DNA of 64,000 nt, taken from positions 59,181,381-59,245,380 of the forward strand of contig OZ020611.1 in assembly GCA_963971575.1 (NCBI GenBank), in the 5' to 3' direction. Positions 1 through 10,734 of the stretch are shown here, piece by piece. How positions within the stretch are numbered: the stretch's first letter is position 1; each line of letters opens with the position of its first letter. The notes below the pieces were generated by a model. It had not been told where the DNA came from and did not search any database. It saw only the letters and a program-made list of their open reading frames with translations. The translations under genes were made by a program, and so were the position numbers. The stretch comes from Liopterus haemorrhoidalis (taxonomy: Eukaryota; Arthropoda; Insecta; Coleoptera; Dytiscidae).

Positions 1-503
1 TAAGTAAATTAAAAATTAATAAATGTAAATTATAAAATAGAATGCGCTTGGACGTTAATTTAATATTTAAATTTGTAGCTTTTAGTCAAAAATGTTGTTA
101 TTATTTAGTAATATTGCGTCCGACATTCTGTTTAATGAAATTTAGAGTTTAAATGAATAATATACAGCCTCTTTTCATTTCAATATTAATAATATAATCA
201 TATATGTTTTACAACTGAATTAGTTTTCATTTAGTTGTTTATATTGAATTGAATTTTAATTTACCTAAATTTAAAGTTAGCGTGTAATGAGCTACTGAGT
301 TTTGCAGAATTAATAATAACACTAATAAACAAAACTGAACTTATTTTTTGTGACATGGACAAAACATAGTGTATACCACTTAAAATTTGACCTAAAAACC
401 GAAAATGACCTCAGATTTTTTCTATCACCCATCATATTTTTGCTAGGAGGTTTGCTGGTTTCTAACGAAATATAGCGATAGACGTATTATTATTAATTTT
501 AAC
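1..503. other. AT-rich sequence with no gene
   Basis: No reading frame, repeat or RNA gene could be supported here. It is AT-rich non-coding sequence to the right edge of the transposon-derived pseudogene that ends at 504. Confidence 0.5.
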
Positions 504-966
504 TTACCTCAAAATTTTTGTTGTTGATGTTTTACGTCGATATTTTGTTTCTGAGACATGCCTTATTAATATCCAGCAGTAATCAGCAAGCAAATTTGGA
601 CTCCATTTACCCCGATATCGCTTTTCCATGGCGGAAATGTCTTGGTGGAACCGTTACCCATGTTTCTCAATTACTGCACCCAGATCTTCTGGGAAGAAAT
701 GTAGATGAGAGTCCAGAAAGTGAATTTTTGAAGACATCCTACATCCCATTTCTTTGTAGGCATCAAGTAGTTTATTCACGATATCTATGTCATTTTCAGG
801 TTTCACATTTCCAAGAAAATTTGAAACAACTGTTTTAAAAGCTCTCCAAGCTCTTATTTCAGCTTCATTTAGAATACTGTCCAATGCATCATTTTTCATT
901 ATTTCTCTTATTTGTGGGCCTACAAATATGCCCTTTTTAATTTTTGCTTCACCAATTCTCGGAAAT
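504..966 (-). pseudogene. Transposon-associated arthropod protein, C-terminal part, pseudogene
   Basis: The minus strand reads about 155 codons that resemble the C-terminus of a protein family common in many copies in arthropod genomes. Recognisable blocks in order are AKIKKGIFVGPQIREIM, AWRAFKTVVSNFLGN, MSSKIHFLDSHLHFFPEDLG, RFHQDISAMEKRYRGKW and LADYCW. The normal Gly-Glu-Arg-Phe stretch is broken by a TAA at 654-656, and a TGA precedes the first block near 966, so the copy is dead. The frame ends with TAA at 504-506, which overlaps a donor-like AG/GTAAGT. The family assignment is from memory of such proteins; their biochemical role is unknown to me and I give none. Likely mobile-element derived. 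Confidence 0.6.
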
Positions 967-3256
967 TTTCATTTTAGATACAAAAACCCAATTTAATATG
1001 TAAAGGTGGGAAAAATACGTTTTTGGGATCGACCAGTGGTTAACTTCTATCGTTTTTTAGTCCAACAGTTAGTGTCAACACAAAAAGTAACCAGTCTCGA
1101 GTCACGACATAGAAAATGCAACAGATTCGGATACCAGTAATTTACTAATGGACGCAATCTATTTTGAAGCATACTTTTAGACCTGATACACAAGAATAAA
1201 CTGATCTTAACCACTTGTGTACCGTCACCGCAGATACATGTCGTGAACTGATGCAATTTGAAAATGTTGTATATTGCAAAATATAAATTTGCCTGTTACA
1301 GAAAATCTATGGGTGATATAAAAATTCACTCGATTTGTTTTCAGCGTATCAAAATACATCAGTAATACCCAAAAATTGCCATGTCACAAATAGTGTGTTT
1401 ATCAGTGTAATGAATGTGATATTTTAAATACCAGAAATTTATCAGGGTAAATTTTAATCCAAAAGAGAGAGATCCCATGGTAGTTGGTAATTTTCTTCTA
1501 ATTCTCTAGCAAATGATGAGTTGAATGTGACAATTAAATATTTTGACGGTTTAGAAGAATTGGATTTCCCGGATGGGATAAAGGCACTGGAATATCACTG
1601 GACGCTTACTAAAATTTGAGTTTTTCTTCTTGCATTTGTTTGTCATGTTTCTTCGAACGATACCAATTATCTATATTGCAAAATCAATTTGTGATCGATG
1701 GGCCATGAAACCTAATTTAGAATAAACAATTATCGTCTGTTTATCATAACAAACAAACTTATATTCAGCCCAATTCAATTTTGTTTGTTGCAGACAATTT
1801 ACTGGGTAATAACTTAGCGGAGAAAGTTATCGTACATACATATGTACGCACAAAGGAAACTGATAAAACTTTATTACCGACATAACTGGTCCGTGTATCT
1901 CAATCTGATCTTGATCCGTGACCGTTCTATGGTGACCTTGATATCTTCGATATGGGCAACGGTAAAAAATTCGATCTCTCCAATTTCATTTCATTATAGT
2001 GAAAGTAAAGTGTCAAGACATGTATTTATAACAGATGTAATAAACGTTCCCTTTCGTTTGACTCTATCTCTGCTTTAATACGCTTTTTAATTTATGTACA
2101 TATATACACGCATGTTTTACATTAGGTAGGAGTAGGTTAATTTTATGTTTAGAAATTTCTTGTTTATTTCTTTCTTGTTAAGATTTTTTGATATTCTCTA
2201 AATTATGTAGGTTTCTTTTTTTTTTGTTGCAATAGATTAGGTAGTAAGTTTAGAGCCAGGGGGGTCTAGAGGAGGCTCGGGTCCCGGGAAAATATAAATT
2301 TTGTACCCGGGTCCCCGGAAAATATTAATCCCCTCCCCACGGTAAACATAAGTACGGGCTAAATGACAGATAAAAAACTGCGTGTAGATTGAAATTGTTT
2401 TTATTTTTTCTGTAATATAATACACTACCTGTAATACCCGTTGTCACACCAAAGCTTCATCTCTCTCTTTGCGTCTCTACGTCCCGTGGCTAACAACACA
2501 CTGTGTGCGCTCCGTGAGCAATGCACTATTCATGTAAATCTCAGGCTCTCTGACTGAGTGTTTCTTAGTTTGTTCATAAAAATTATGAAGATTTAAAGAA
2601 TATAAAAGAGATTTTATCCGGCGGAAAGATTTTCTGAACATAATGGTGCAAACCCGACTGTTACAAATACAAAGTTCTGACCATTTATGTTTTTAGAGAT
2701 TTTTTTTTTTTCAAATATATTTAAGTATCCGCTTGATTTTAATTATTTAAAAAAATGTAAGGACTGAAAGTTATAAAAATAGGTCTATTTTACCATAAAT
2801 GATATCAGGAACACGCAGGTATACTTCGTTTTTTAAATGGGTTCTCCATTTTCCAAAAATTATGCTGGCACCAACGATTGGGCGTATTATTTTGATTAGA
2901 AAAATTGTGTTATCCATTTCCTTTTGTTAAGTTCTAGTTTTCGGGAACTATACATAATTATGGGGCGTACTAACAAGATTCCTAACTTACTTTTTTTAAT
3001 GTGAAACAAAATATATTGTGCAAAATTTTAAATAGTGTGAAATGAATGTACAGTAGTCTTTTGTTATCAGCTTTTTTTGCAGATTTAGTTATACGCGGTT
3101 GTGATTTTTTTTTAAAATATCGTAGCAGTAGCAGCCAATTGCTGTGCTCCTAGATCTTTCAGCGTCATGTCTCATACCTAATTAGCCACTGTCATCCCTC
3201 ACATGCTACGCGAAATATGCTGTGACTGAGTTCTCGTATATATGCTTATTCTAGTT
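967..3256. other. Non-coding interval; GC-rich patch at 2250-2340
   Basis: No gene is supported. The short frames here have no recognisable similarity. A GC-rich patch at about 2250-2340 (runs such as GGTCCCGGG and CCCGGGTCCCCGG) stands out from the AT-rich surroundings and may be a decayed hAT-type terminus, but no matching second end was found. Confidence 0.4.
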
Positions 3257-3335
3257 CAGAGTTTACCAAACTTTTTGAGCCGCGGAGCACTATTCACGAG
3301 AATAATTCGTCGCGGAGCACTATCGTTGCTATATA

Positions 3336-3517
3336 CAGTGGCGTACACAGAAAAATATTTAGGAGAAGGGGGGGGGGGGATTTTTCACAACATCGGAATT
3401 TATACGGATTGACAATACGAGCAATCTTGAAATGGGGTAATTATAATTTTAGTTCTTTGCGAATTTTCGGGAGGGAGCGGATTTATCCCCCATATTCCTC
3501 CTTTGCGCACACCACTG
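3336..3517. mobile_element. 182-bp hAT MITE with perfect 8-bp target duplication
   Basis: The element starts CAGTGGCGTACACA and ends, reversed, CAGTGGTGTGCGCA. It is flanked on both sides by GCTATATA (3328-3335 and 3518-3525), the 8-bp duplication expected of hAT transposition. It contains a run of G at 3367-3379 and no coding capacity. The related sequence at 45222-45240 carries the uninterrupted target, GCTATATA, as an empty site. Confidence 0.85.
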
Positions 3518-3675
3518 GCTATATATATTTTAGTGGATCTTGACGTGTAATATGTTCTGGAAATAAATTTCTCAGTTGCTCAGTTTTATGCCGATTTTGA
3601 AAAGTTATATGGTACGGATTATAAAATGAACAAATTGTAAGAATGCTTTATTAGTTAAAAGCAAAAATATTAATA

Positions 3676-3760
3676 AAAAATCATCTGTGGTCACCACAAA
3701 ACCGAACGCCATCACAAAATAGGTACTTCCATTTCTAGATGACCTACTGTCGTCTACTGG
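3676..3760 (+). repeat. Weak fragment of the (ACAG)n repeat family B
   Basis: The stretch with TGTGGTCACCACAAAACCGAACGCCATCACAAA (described by position 3687-3719) resembles the left end of the family seen at 48271 and, inverted, at 34300. Only this end is present. It lies inside the 3257-4344 element. Confidence 0.35.
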
Positions 3761-4566
3761 ACGTTCTGAGACGGAGACTTTGGCAGCTTTTTTTTTACAA
3801 TCCGTACTTTAGCCAGCGATCAATCGAAATATAATCGCAGCATAAATAAATAAATAACACTGCACCACTATGATTTACTGACTTCCTGTCTGAATTATAA
3901 GAGATATAAAGAATACAGGTAATTAATATTCCGATTGCATGAAACGTCACAACATCCATTATCTATTATTTGGAAAATTTTAAGGAATTTGTACTGTATT
4001 ATATGTCGCTCTTGTAATATGTCAGCCCTGTAATAGAACAGTCACTCAGCTGTATATTTGTATTTCATAATGGTTAAAACTTTTTCAATGATCAGTTGAA
4101 CTATTGAGATTCGAGTGTCTTTATTAATATTTATTGGAGGCAATAAAATATTATTGTACTGGCTTTTGTTATCTTTAGTAGCGTATCATTTCTGAGTGAA
4201 ACATTTGTTTAAAAAAAAAAAACACTATTTTCACATCTGATCACATTTATTTTATTTACTTTTCTGTGTAATCTGCTCGCGGAGCACTAGTAGACGAACT
4301 GCGGAGCACCAAGTTCTCCGCGGAGCACAGTTTGCGAAACTCTGGCTCCCCCTCTTCTTCAATTATTATTTTGATTCTACTTTATGATTATTTGTTAATG
4401 ATATTTTAGTAAATTAACTATTTGTATTGAAACATGAATCCATTATGGGATAAAGATAATGATGAACTATCTTTTTAGTTACCGATTTTCTCCGATTATA
4501 TTCTTTAGCTTCATATGTCCTCTATTTATTTGTATTGTAAGCGCTTAAAATTGATGATTTTTTCAG

Positions 4567-5028
4567 ATCCAATACACTGCACCAGCTAGTACCGCTTACC
4601 AGACCGCCGCTGCTCCAGCTACTTATTCCGCCGCACCAGCTGCTTACTCTGCCGGTCCAGTCCAACCACACTACTCTCCAGCCGGCAGCGTATCCTCCTT
4701 CCACTTCAGTAACCCACATGTCACTTACTCCAACCTTGGTCTTCTCTCTCAGGTCATCTCTTCTAAACCTTACGCTGCTCAACCCCAGGCTCAACAAGTA
4801 GCTTATTCAGCTGCTCCTGCTGCTCAATATGTATCTGCTGGAGCTCAACAGGTTCAATATGCCTCTCCACAAGCTTACTCTTCCGCTCCTCAAGTACAAT
4901 ATGTACAGTCTCCACAACACTATTCTTCTGCTCCACAAGTGCAATATGTACAGCAAGCTGCACATTCTCAACCACAATTTTATTATTCTTCTGCACCTAA
5001 GGGATATTCAGCTGGTGCCCAGTATTAA
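4567..5028 (+). CDS. Cuticle-like low-complexity protein, terminal exon
   Basis: This exon reads 153 codons in phase 0 from a good acceptor (TTTTTTCAG ending at 4566) to TAA at 5026-5028. The product is rich in Ala, Gln, Tyr, Ser, Pro and Val. The N-terminal third has alternating Ala-Pro/Tyr-Ser-Ala blocks. A less repetitive centre reads SSFHFSNPHVTYSNLGLL at about residues 46-63. The C-terminal half repeats the word YSSAPQVQYVQ, and the end is KGYSAGAQY. This composition is typical of insect secreted structural (cuticular or chorion-like) proteins lacking the chitin-binding R&R domain. GC content is higher than in the flanks, and AATAAA follows at 5158. The exon lacks a start and signal peptide, so at least one short upstream exon is expected; I did not find it between the repeats to the left. 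Exact family is unknown. Confidence 0.8.
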   Translation: MQYTAPASTAYQTAAAPATYSAAPAAYSAGPVQPHYSPAGSVSSFHFSNPHVTYSNLGLLSQVISSKPYAAQPQAQQVAYSAAPAAQYVSAGAQQVQYASPQAYSSAPQVQYVQSPQHYSSAPQVQYVQQAAHSQPQFYYSSAPKGYSAGAQY

Positions 5029-5157
5029 ATGTTAGCCATACGCAGCTGTTGCTGTTTTGTACATAAGTAGGTTCGTTCCTGGCAACTTGGCTGCTAATGT
5101 TATTTTAGTTGATACTGTATTGTAGTTTTGCTGTAAGCTTTTGTATTTTATATACCA

Positions 5158-5163
5158 AATAAA
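5158..5163 (+). terminator. Poly(A) signal of the cuticle-like gene
   Basis: AATAAA lies 130 bases after the stop codon of the cuticle-like exon, followed by T/G-rich sequence. This supports 4567-5028 as the terminal coding exon. Confidence 0.65.
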
Positions 5164-5621
5164 TGTTTTATATAAAATTTAGTCATTATTGTTTCATTTA
5201 TTTTAGTGCCTTCTTATCTTATTTCACCTTATTTCATTTAATAAACTTCACTTACTTTTTTTTTTTGTGGTAGATGTGAACGAGTGTGACTTCGGTAAAT
5301 ACTACCGAACCATAATGGAAATGTGCTGTGTTACGTTGCAGTGAAGCAACATACATGATCTATTTTACTAGCTATCAGGAACATTTTCCTCACTGACTTC
5401 CGTAATCGCTTTAGTGGCTCAAGATAAAAAAAATTATTTACAATTTCAGCTATTAGTTTCCACTAGTGGATAATAACCCCTTTGAGAATGAAAGCCTTCC
5501 CTTTGAAAATAAAATGCTATCTCTTTCAATTGGAGAACTCGGTGTTTTCCATTGTGAAGATACGAAGGACATTCAATAAACAAACAGACAAATCGATGAA
5601 GAAGAAAAAAAAACAGTATTT

Positions 5622-6126
5622 TTACAAAATGAGACTTTTACTACTTCTCAACATAATCCCCACAAATAATATTACACACTGCCAACGATGAACTAGTATT
5701 TTTATAACTGATGCAAAGAAATCTTTGTCTTGTAGTTTGAGCCAGTTTCTCACAAATCCTTTGACTTCCTCGTTGTCGCTGAATTTTTTCCCCGTAATGC
5801 ATCCGTGAGTGGACCAAACAAAGAAAATCAGAGGTAGCCAAATCTGGACTGTAACTTTTCTTTGAGATCCGCGACGTTTTTCTCTCATTGCTGGATTTAC
5901 TTTGTTCATCAGCATGTCTGAGTAGTAGGCACTGTTTATTGTACGCTGATCTTCCAAATAATCACAAAAGACGACACCTCAGGCATCCCAAAAGACGGTC
6001 AACATGACTTTTCCCGCTGATGCTTTCGTTTTGAATTTCTTTCGGACAGGTGAGCTGGTGTGCTTCCTTTCCATGCTTTGTTTTTTGGATTCTGGTTCAA
6101 AATGGTGAACCTAAGTTTCATCATAC
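5622..6126 (-). pseudogene. Mariner transposase, catalytic part
   Basis: Continuing the frame across the insertion gives NKILTYDET, then a TAG where Trp is expected, then VHHFEPESKK and VMLTVFWDA followed by TGA. Farther on are DYLEDQRTINSAYY and MREKRRG. The HDNAR block with the second catalytic Asp is absent. The third block (SDF preceded by PDLAT) appears in a shifted frame near 5841. The C-terminus GKKFSDNEEVKGFVRNWL is readable. At least two stops, one frameshift and one deletion are present. Confidence 0.8.
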
Positions 6127-6135
6127 GTTAAAATC

Positions 6136-6335
6136 GGTTCTAGGACACTAACCCCCGGGACACTAACCCCCAGGACATTAACCTTCCGTCAATAACCCCC
6201 GGGACATTACCCCCCATGTCAATAACCCCCGGGACATTAACCTCCGTGCCATTTATCCCCAGACATTAACCCCCCGTCAACAACCCTCGTGCCATTATTC
6301 CCCCGTACCAATAACCCCCGGGCCATTAACCCCCT
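6136..6335 (+). repeat. Left inverted arm of tandem C-rich subrepeats
   Basis: About eleven imperfect units with the core AACCCCC, separated by short variable words (GGACAC, GGGACATT, GTCAAT, GTGCCATT, GTACCAAT). The reverse complement appears at 7590-7763 in mirrored order. Confidence 0.85.
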
Positions 6336-7589
6336 TGATTAATTGATTAATAATTTAAATGTTTATTTTATTTAAAAATTTGAACATTTCAAATTAGAAC
6401 AAAATTGAAAAAATGTAATTTTGAGTCAGATTTTGACCCAACCCCCGGATTTAGATGTTTCTCCACGTTTCACATACATGGGAACCCGAAAAACATGTTT
6501 TTGGAAAAATTTCTGTCGATTTGTAGTGTAATTGTTTCGCCAAGCCTAGGCCCTAAACTACTCGACGGATTTGATTGATCTGTCATTTAAAGTTTTTTTG
6601 TGAATATCTAGATGTATTTTTTTAGTTATACTGGCCCTTAAAGTTGATGTTCATATAGAGGTCATATGAAGACCAAACTAGAAAAACAAAATTTTCTCAA
6701 AAATGCCTGTAGCGTTTTTGTTAATTTTTTTGTGTGAATATGGGTTAACTGAAGTAATAATATGTGCCCAATTATATTTCCAAAAAAATGTGGGGGTTCA
6801 CAGTAGGACTTTTATTTTATTGAAAAATGTGCTTTATTTTGGGCCATACGTGCTATTTGAAAATTTTTTAGTTGCCATTTTCAAGTTAATTAGATTTTTT
6901 TGAAGTTTCTAGGTCATAAAAAATTCAAGGTCAAACACCTTTTTTTAAGAAAAATTTACAAAAATAGGATTTTCTAAAAAATGGCTTTTGATTAATTTTT
7001 TTTGTGTGAATGTGAGTTTAGGGATGTAAGAATACGCCCTTATCAATATTTTCAAAAATTCATAGCGGCCCAATGGAGAATTTTTTATTGAAAATTTTAT
7101 TCTTTCTGAGCCTTAAATGGAATTTAAATATTTTTAATAATGTTTTGGTTTACAATTTCGAGTTGATGGCTTTTTTTCAATATTATTTGAGGTTTAAAAA
7201 TTCAAGGTTGAAGACATTTTTTCAGATTAATGTATAAAAATCGAATTTTCTTTTCTCAACTATCAAGTTACGTAAGTATAAAACAAATTAATTTAGGATA
7301 TAAATAAAATAATATTAAAATAAATACTAACAAATTTATTTTTAAGGGAACTATTTACTTCATATATTCGATACGAAGAAGTCTGTCAACTTTTGTTGAC
7401 CACTGGTTATTCTTAACTTTTAATTACACTAATTCTTACCAATTATTAGTTTTCGTGATTACTAATATGATATTTCTCTAACTTAACTATATTACTAAAT
7501 GTTGTACCATTGCATTATTATTTACACTACATATTGCATAAACTCTCAATAATAACACTCTTTATTGAATAGTTTACATAATTAGAAAC

Positions 7590-7763
7590 ACGGGGGTTAA
7601 TGGCCCGGGAGTTATTGGTACGGGGGGTTAATGGCACGGGGGTTGTTGACGGGGGGTTAAAGGCATGGGTGGTTATTAACATTTTGAATAATGTCCCGGG
7701 GGTTATTGACGGGGGGTTAATGTCCCGGGGGGTTAGTGTCCTGGGGGTTAGTGTCCTGATACC
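7590..7763 (-). repeat. Right inverted arm of tandem G-rich subrepeats
   Basis: Units with the core GGGGGTTA mirror the left arm of the Foldback-like element. The order of the variable words, from centre to end, mirrors that of the left arm. A frame crosses it but is only a by-product of the repeat. Confidence 0.85.
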
Positions 7764-7772
7764 GTTAAAATC

Positions 7773-8068
7773 TTGTTTAGAAAAGGGTCACCTTCCCTTT
7801 CATAGCGTTCTTTCAAGTCTGTACACACTTTGAGTCTTGTTTTCTTGTGTTGTTGCGTTAATTGTTTTGGGATCCACCTTGCACATGTTTTGCTATACTT
7901 GAGCTTATCAATAATAACGTGATGAACTGTGTCAACATTTATTGCAACTTTTTTTGCTGTATCTTCAACAGTAATACGTCGGTCTTCACGAATAATGTCG
8001 TAAATGCGGGTTTCAAGCGAAGGAGTTGACACTTCAACTGGCCAGCCTGGACGTTGCTCATCAGTCAC
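7773..8068 (-). pseudogene. Mariner transposase, N-terminal part
   Basis: The frame contains the second helix-turn-helix region typical of mariner transposases: a GWPVEVST linker, an IIREDRRITVEDTAKKVAI helix block, then CARWIPKQLTQQHKKTR. It ends at FLNKIL where the Foldback-like element is inserted. The usual first helix-turn-helix of about 60 residues is missing upstream, so an N-terminal deletion is likely. In the family this part binds the terminal inverted repeats. The copy cannot be functional. Confidence 0.8.
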
Positions 8069-8640
8069 GGAGGTTCAACCATTTTGAACTGTTCTACCCA
8101 ACATTAAAAGCAATTTTGAGGTTATAAACAAAACAATTTTTATCCGTCAGGTGTTCTCAGCTCCCAGTGATGCCAACCTAAAGTCATGAAAGTACCAAAC
8201 TTCTCCTACAAATCGTTTTTTTTTTTTTTCTTTTTCTACATCAAAATGTCTCTTTAATTATTGAATGTCCCTTATATATTGTTTACACGTCATAACCGTA
8301 AATTCCATTTTCATCATCTGTGATAATTTTATCTATGAAATCAGGGTCGTCTTTTTCAAGAAGTTCCTATGAGATTGCCACTCCTTTCTTTTTTTGGGCT
8401 TTTGTCTGCTGCGTTAAGAGACGTGACAAAAACTTTGAAACAACACGACTCATGCCATAAAAATCGGTCAAAATGTCTTAGCAAGACCTGTAGGTCCAAC
8501 TTCCGAGTTGTTCCGGAAAATATTAGAATTTAATCATTTGGGTAAACTTTGGCCAACCAAATTTTCTCCCAACCTGCTCACGCGTAATATTTTCGAGAAA
8601 AATCGTGTTTTCTATTTTTTGATACACTCTGTCTATTGTA

Positions 8641-8970
8641 CTTTTCTAGCCTAGTACTATTAACGTCCGAATTTTATATATTGTAAAGTTTCTCTTTGAT
8701 ACTCGCGGGTTCGAGTCCCTCAATCTCTTTCGAGTTTTTACCTTCCGAAACTGTGTAGCCAACTCTGGGGTCAACTAAGTCTCAAGGATTTAATACTTAA
8801 AATGAGTACCTGTTTATACAGAGATAATAGGACTAGTTGAAACATCACACTGACAACGTGGTTTACATATGTATGGCCGGCGGTCTAAAAACGGAGAACT
8901 TACCTTCTCAGCCCTATATACGCCTATCTAGGTGTTGGGATCCTATTGTTTTATTTTTATTTCTTTTGAT
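8641..8970 (+). mobile_element. tRNA-derived SINE, copy 1
   Basis: A polymerase III-like A box (TAGCCTAGTA at 8647) and B box (GGGTTCGAGTCC at 8707) precede a body of about 220 bases. The body recurs at 15330-15545: ACTCTGGGGTCAACT, TTTAATACTTAAAATG, GGTACCTGTTTAT-like, GGCCGGCGGTCTA, GAACTTACCTT and a final GTTGGGATCCTATT before a T-rich end. Two dispersed copies with a tRNA-like head support a SINE family. No protein is encoded. Confidence 0.6.
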
Positions 8971-10730
8971 ACTAATGCTCAATATATATAGTATAGGGAA
9001 ATCGACGAAACAGTGCAATTGCGTCACTTGAAACATCACAAAAAAAAAAAGTGCCGTCAGGTTTAGTACGTTTACATTCATCTATTTAACGAACGTAATA
9101 TGTATTTGTACGCTGTCACTTGTATCGAAATAGAATAAAAATATAAGAATAAGAAAATAGAAACAAATAAACTATTCTAATAGGCAAAATAATCCTACAA
9201 AGGCCTGATGTGATCCAAAAATATGATCAAAGAAAAGAAAATAAAAATAAGTTGAATATAACCTAAAAACTATGCAGTACACAAAATCAAATAAGAAAAT
9301 CTATAATAAAATATATAGCTAAACACAAAACTGCTAAATAAACAACAAACTAAATAAAAAAGGTTTTTAATAATTACTATAAGGTAGATATTTGAACACA
9401 AGTGAAAAAGCAATGTTATTAAATGACAAATGTAAACATCGTTTTATTCAGGGATACCTATACAAATGTCCCTATATTAAATAAACATTTTTAAAATTTG
9501 TAAATCTTCAAAATGACTATCGAACACAAATTAAATATGACTTCTAAAGGTATGTTTTAGTAAAATAAAAGAGTGAAGAGCAATATTCTACAAATGCAAA
9601 AAAAAAAAAAAAAATCGATATAGTTATTTTTTCGCCACTAAATTTGTCATTGAAGTTATGACAAACTTAGTGGATCAGAAATTATTAGTTAAAATTGTTT
9701 GGTGCACAGCATCTCTAGCAATTAGCGTCAATCACAACCCATTACTTATCTACACTAAAATAAAAACAAAATAAGAGAACACTTACACAACGGACAGAAA
9801 TAAATTAGATATATTTTTTTTAATTTAATTTATATGTGTTCGTCCATTATGTATTCTGTTATATTTTTAGTGAGATGTTTTATATTTTACAAATTCTATT
9901 TAAAAATCCACAGTAATAGTTTGGAATAATACGCATAGATGAAGTGCATTATTATTTCCTATAACTTCTATATTAGACCTGTTCCGCCATGAATTGAAAG
10001 ATATTAAATGAAAAATCCATTTCTGAAAATTTAATTTAATTTATAGTTGTATTTGAAGTATACTTCAATTAAAAACAAGTGTTCCTCTTTTGAGAATATT
10101 TGTGGTTATGCACGAGTATAGGAGTGAACGTTGATTTGGAGAACGCGTTTGTTATATGATTGTATTTGAAAACGATTGGTTGAAGCGATTGGAAGCAGTG
10201 ATTTGAAAAGTCAACAAATGGTTTTGCTTTTTCTTGAAAGTGAAAAGAGGGTTATAAATAGGACTTTAAAGTGTGAAACGTGTTTCTATTTCTGAAATTT
10301 TCAAAATAAAACCAATACTCTTTAGATATGAGTGTCAACAATTTTCAAAATTTTGACATAAAATATATCTATGATCAAATTTTCTTAATAAACGATGCAC
10401 GAAATAAATAAATACATTGTTATAACAATTCCTTTCAGTGTGTGTCAAAGTCTGCATAAAATCTAACTATAACACTAGTAATCCCAACATCATTTATGGT
10501 TGTTAAAATGTGTAAGACAATTTTTTGTGTTTTCAATATTTTATAGTTCTCTGTATAAAATCTTCATTGCAATTAACATTTTATATATAATTATTAGATT
10601 AGACGTATTCAGACCCTATGTGGAAAACAATTAATCTTACATTACAATTAAACATTACTTATTTTTAGGTTATTTTTTTTTTTTATGGAGATTATACTAT
10701 TTAAATTATTAGCTATAACTATCGTCTCAG
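8971..10730. other. AT-rich interval without supported features
   Basis: Only short, low-complexity frames are present. A short poly(A) tract lies at 9600-9614. No repeat partner within the window was recognised. Confidence 0.4.
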
Positions 10731-10734
10731 TTTT

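Larger units (their letters stand above)
3257..4344. mobile_element. hAT-like non-autonomous element with CAGAGTTT termini
   Basis: The left end reads CAGAGTTTACCAAACT and the right end, reversed, reads CAGAGTTTCGCAAACT. Both continue into copies of the word GCGGAGCAC, present several times at each end (3292-3320 and 4278-4327). The terminal pattern is that of hAT non-autonomous elements. The 8-bp flanks no longer match, so the insertion is old or one end is rearranged. No transposase frame remains. A younger MITE (3336-3517) is inserted in its left part, and a left-end relative lies at 45155-45230. It lies just upstream of the cuticle-like exon, in its intron or 5' flank. Confidence 0.65.
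6136..7763. mobile_element. Foldback-like element with long subrepeat-built inverted repeats
   Basis: The ends read GGTTCTAGGACACTAACCCC and, reversed from the right, GGTATCAGGACACTAACCCC. Each arm (6136-6335 and 7590-7763) consists of imperfect tandem units of about 14-22 bases built on GGGACATTAACCCCC, with variants such as GTCAATAACCCCC and GTGCCATTAACCCCC. The flanks carry a perfect 9-bp duplication, GTTAAAATC (6127-6135 and 7764-7772). Long arms of tandem subrepeats with 9-bp duplications match Drosophila Foldback elements and Mutator-like elements. The 1.2-kb AT-rich centre has no supported gene, so this copy is non-autonomous. The insertion is in the mariner transposase. Confidence 0.85.
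5600..8215 (-). mobile_element. Degenerate mariner element, split by a Foldback-like insertion
   Basis: Transposase remains lie on the minus strand in two parts, 8068-7773 and 6126-5622. The ends are approximate: the edges near 5600 and 8215 share only a loose A-rich, GATG-AGAA-like similarity. The two coding parts join cleanly once the 6136-7763 insertion and one 9-bp duplication are removed. In-frame stops, a frameshift and a deletion of the second catalytic region show it is inactive. Confidence 0.75.

Noticed and set aside
4522..4996. Two minus-strand frames of 77-91 codons
   Set aside because: They are antisense to the cuticle-like exon and arise from its codon pattern; the plus-strand frame has splice and poly(A) context.
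7600..7833. 77-codon frame rich in Gly and Val
   Set aside because: It is a translation of the G-rich arm of the Foldback-like element.
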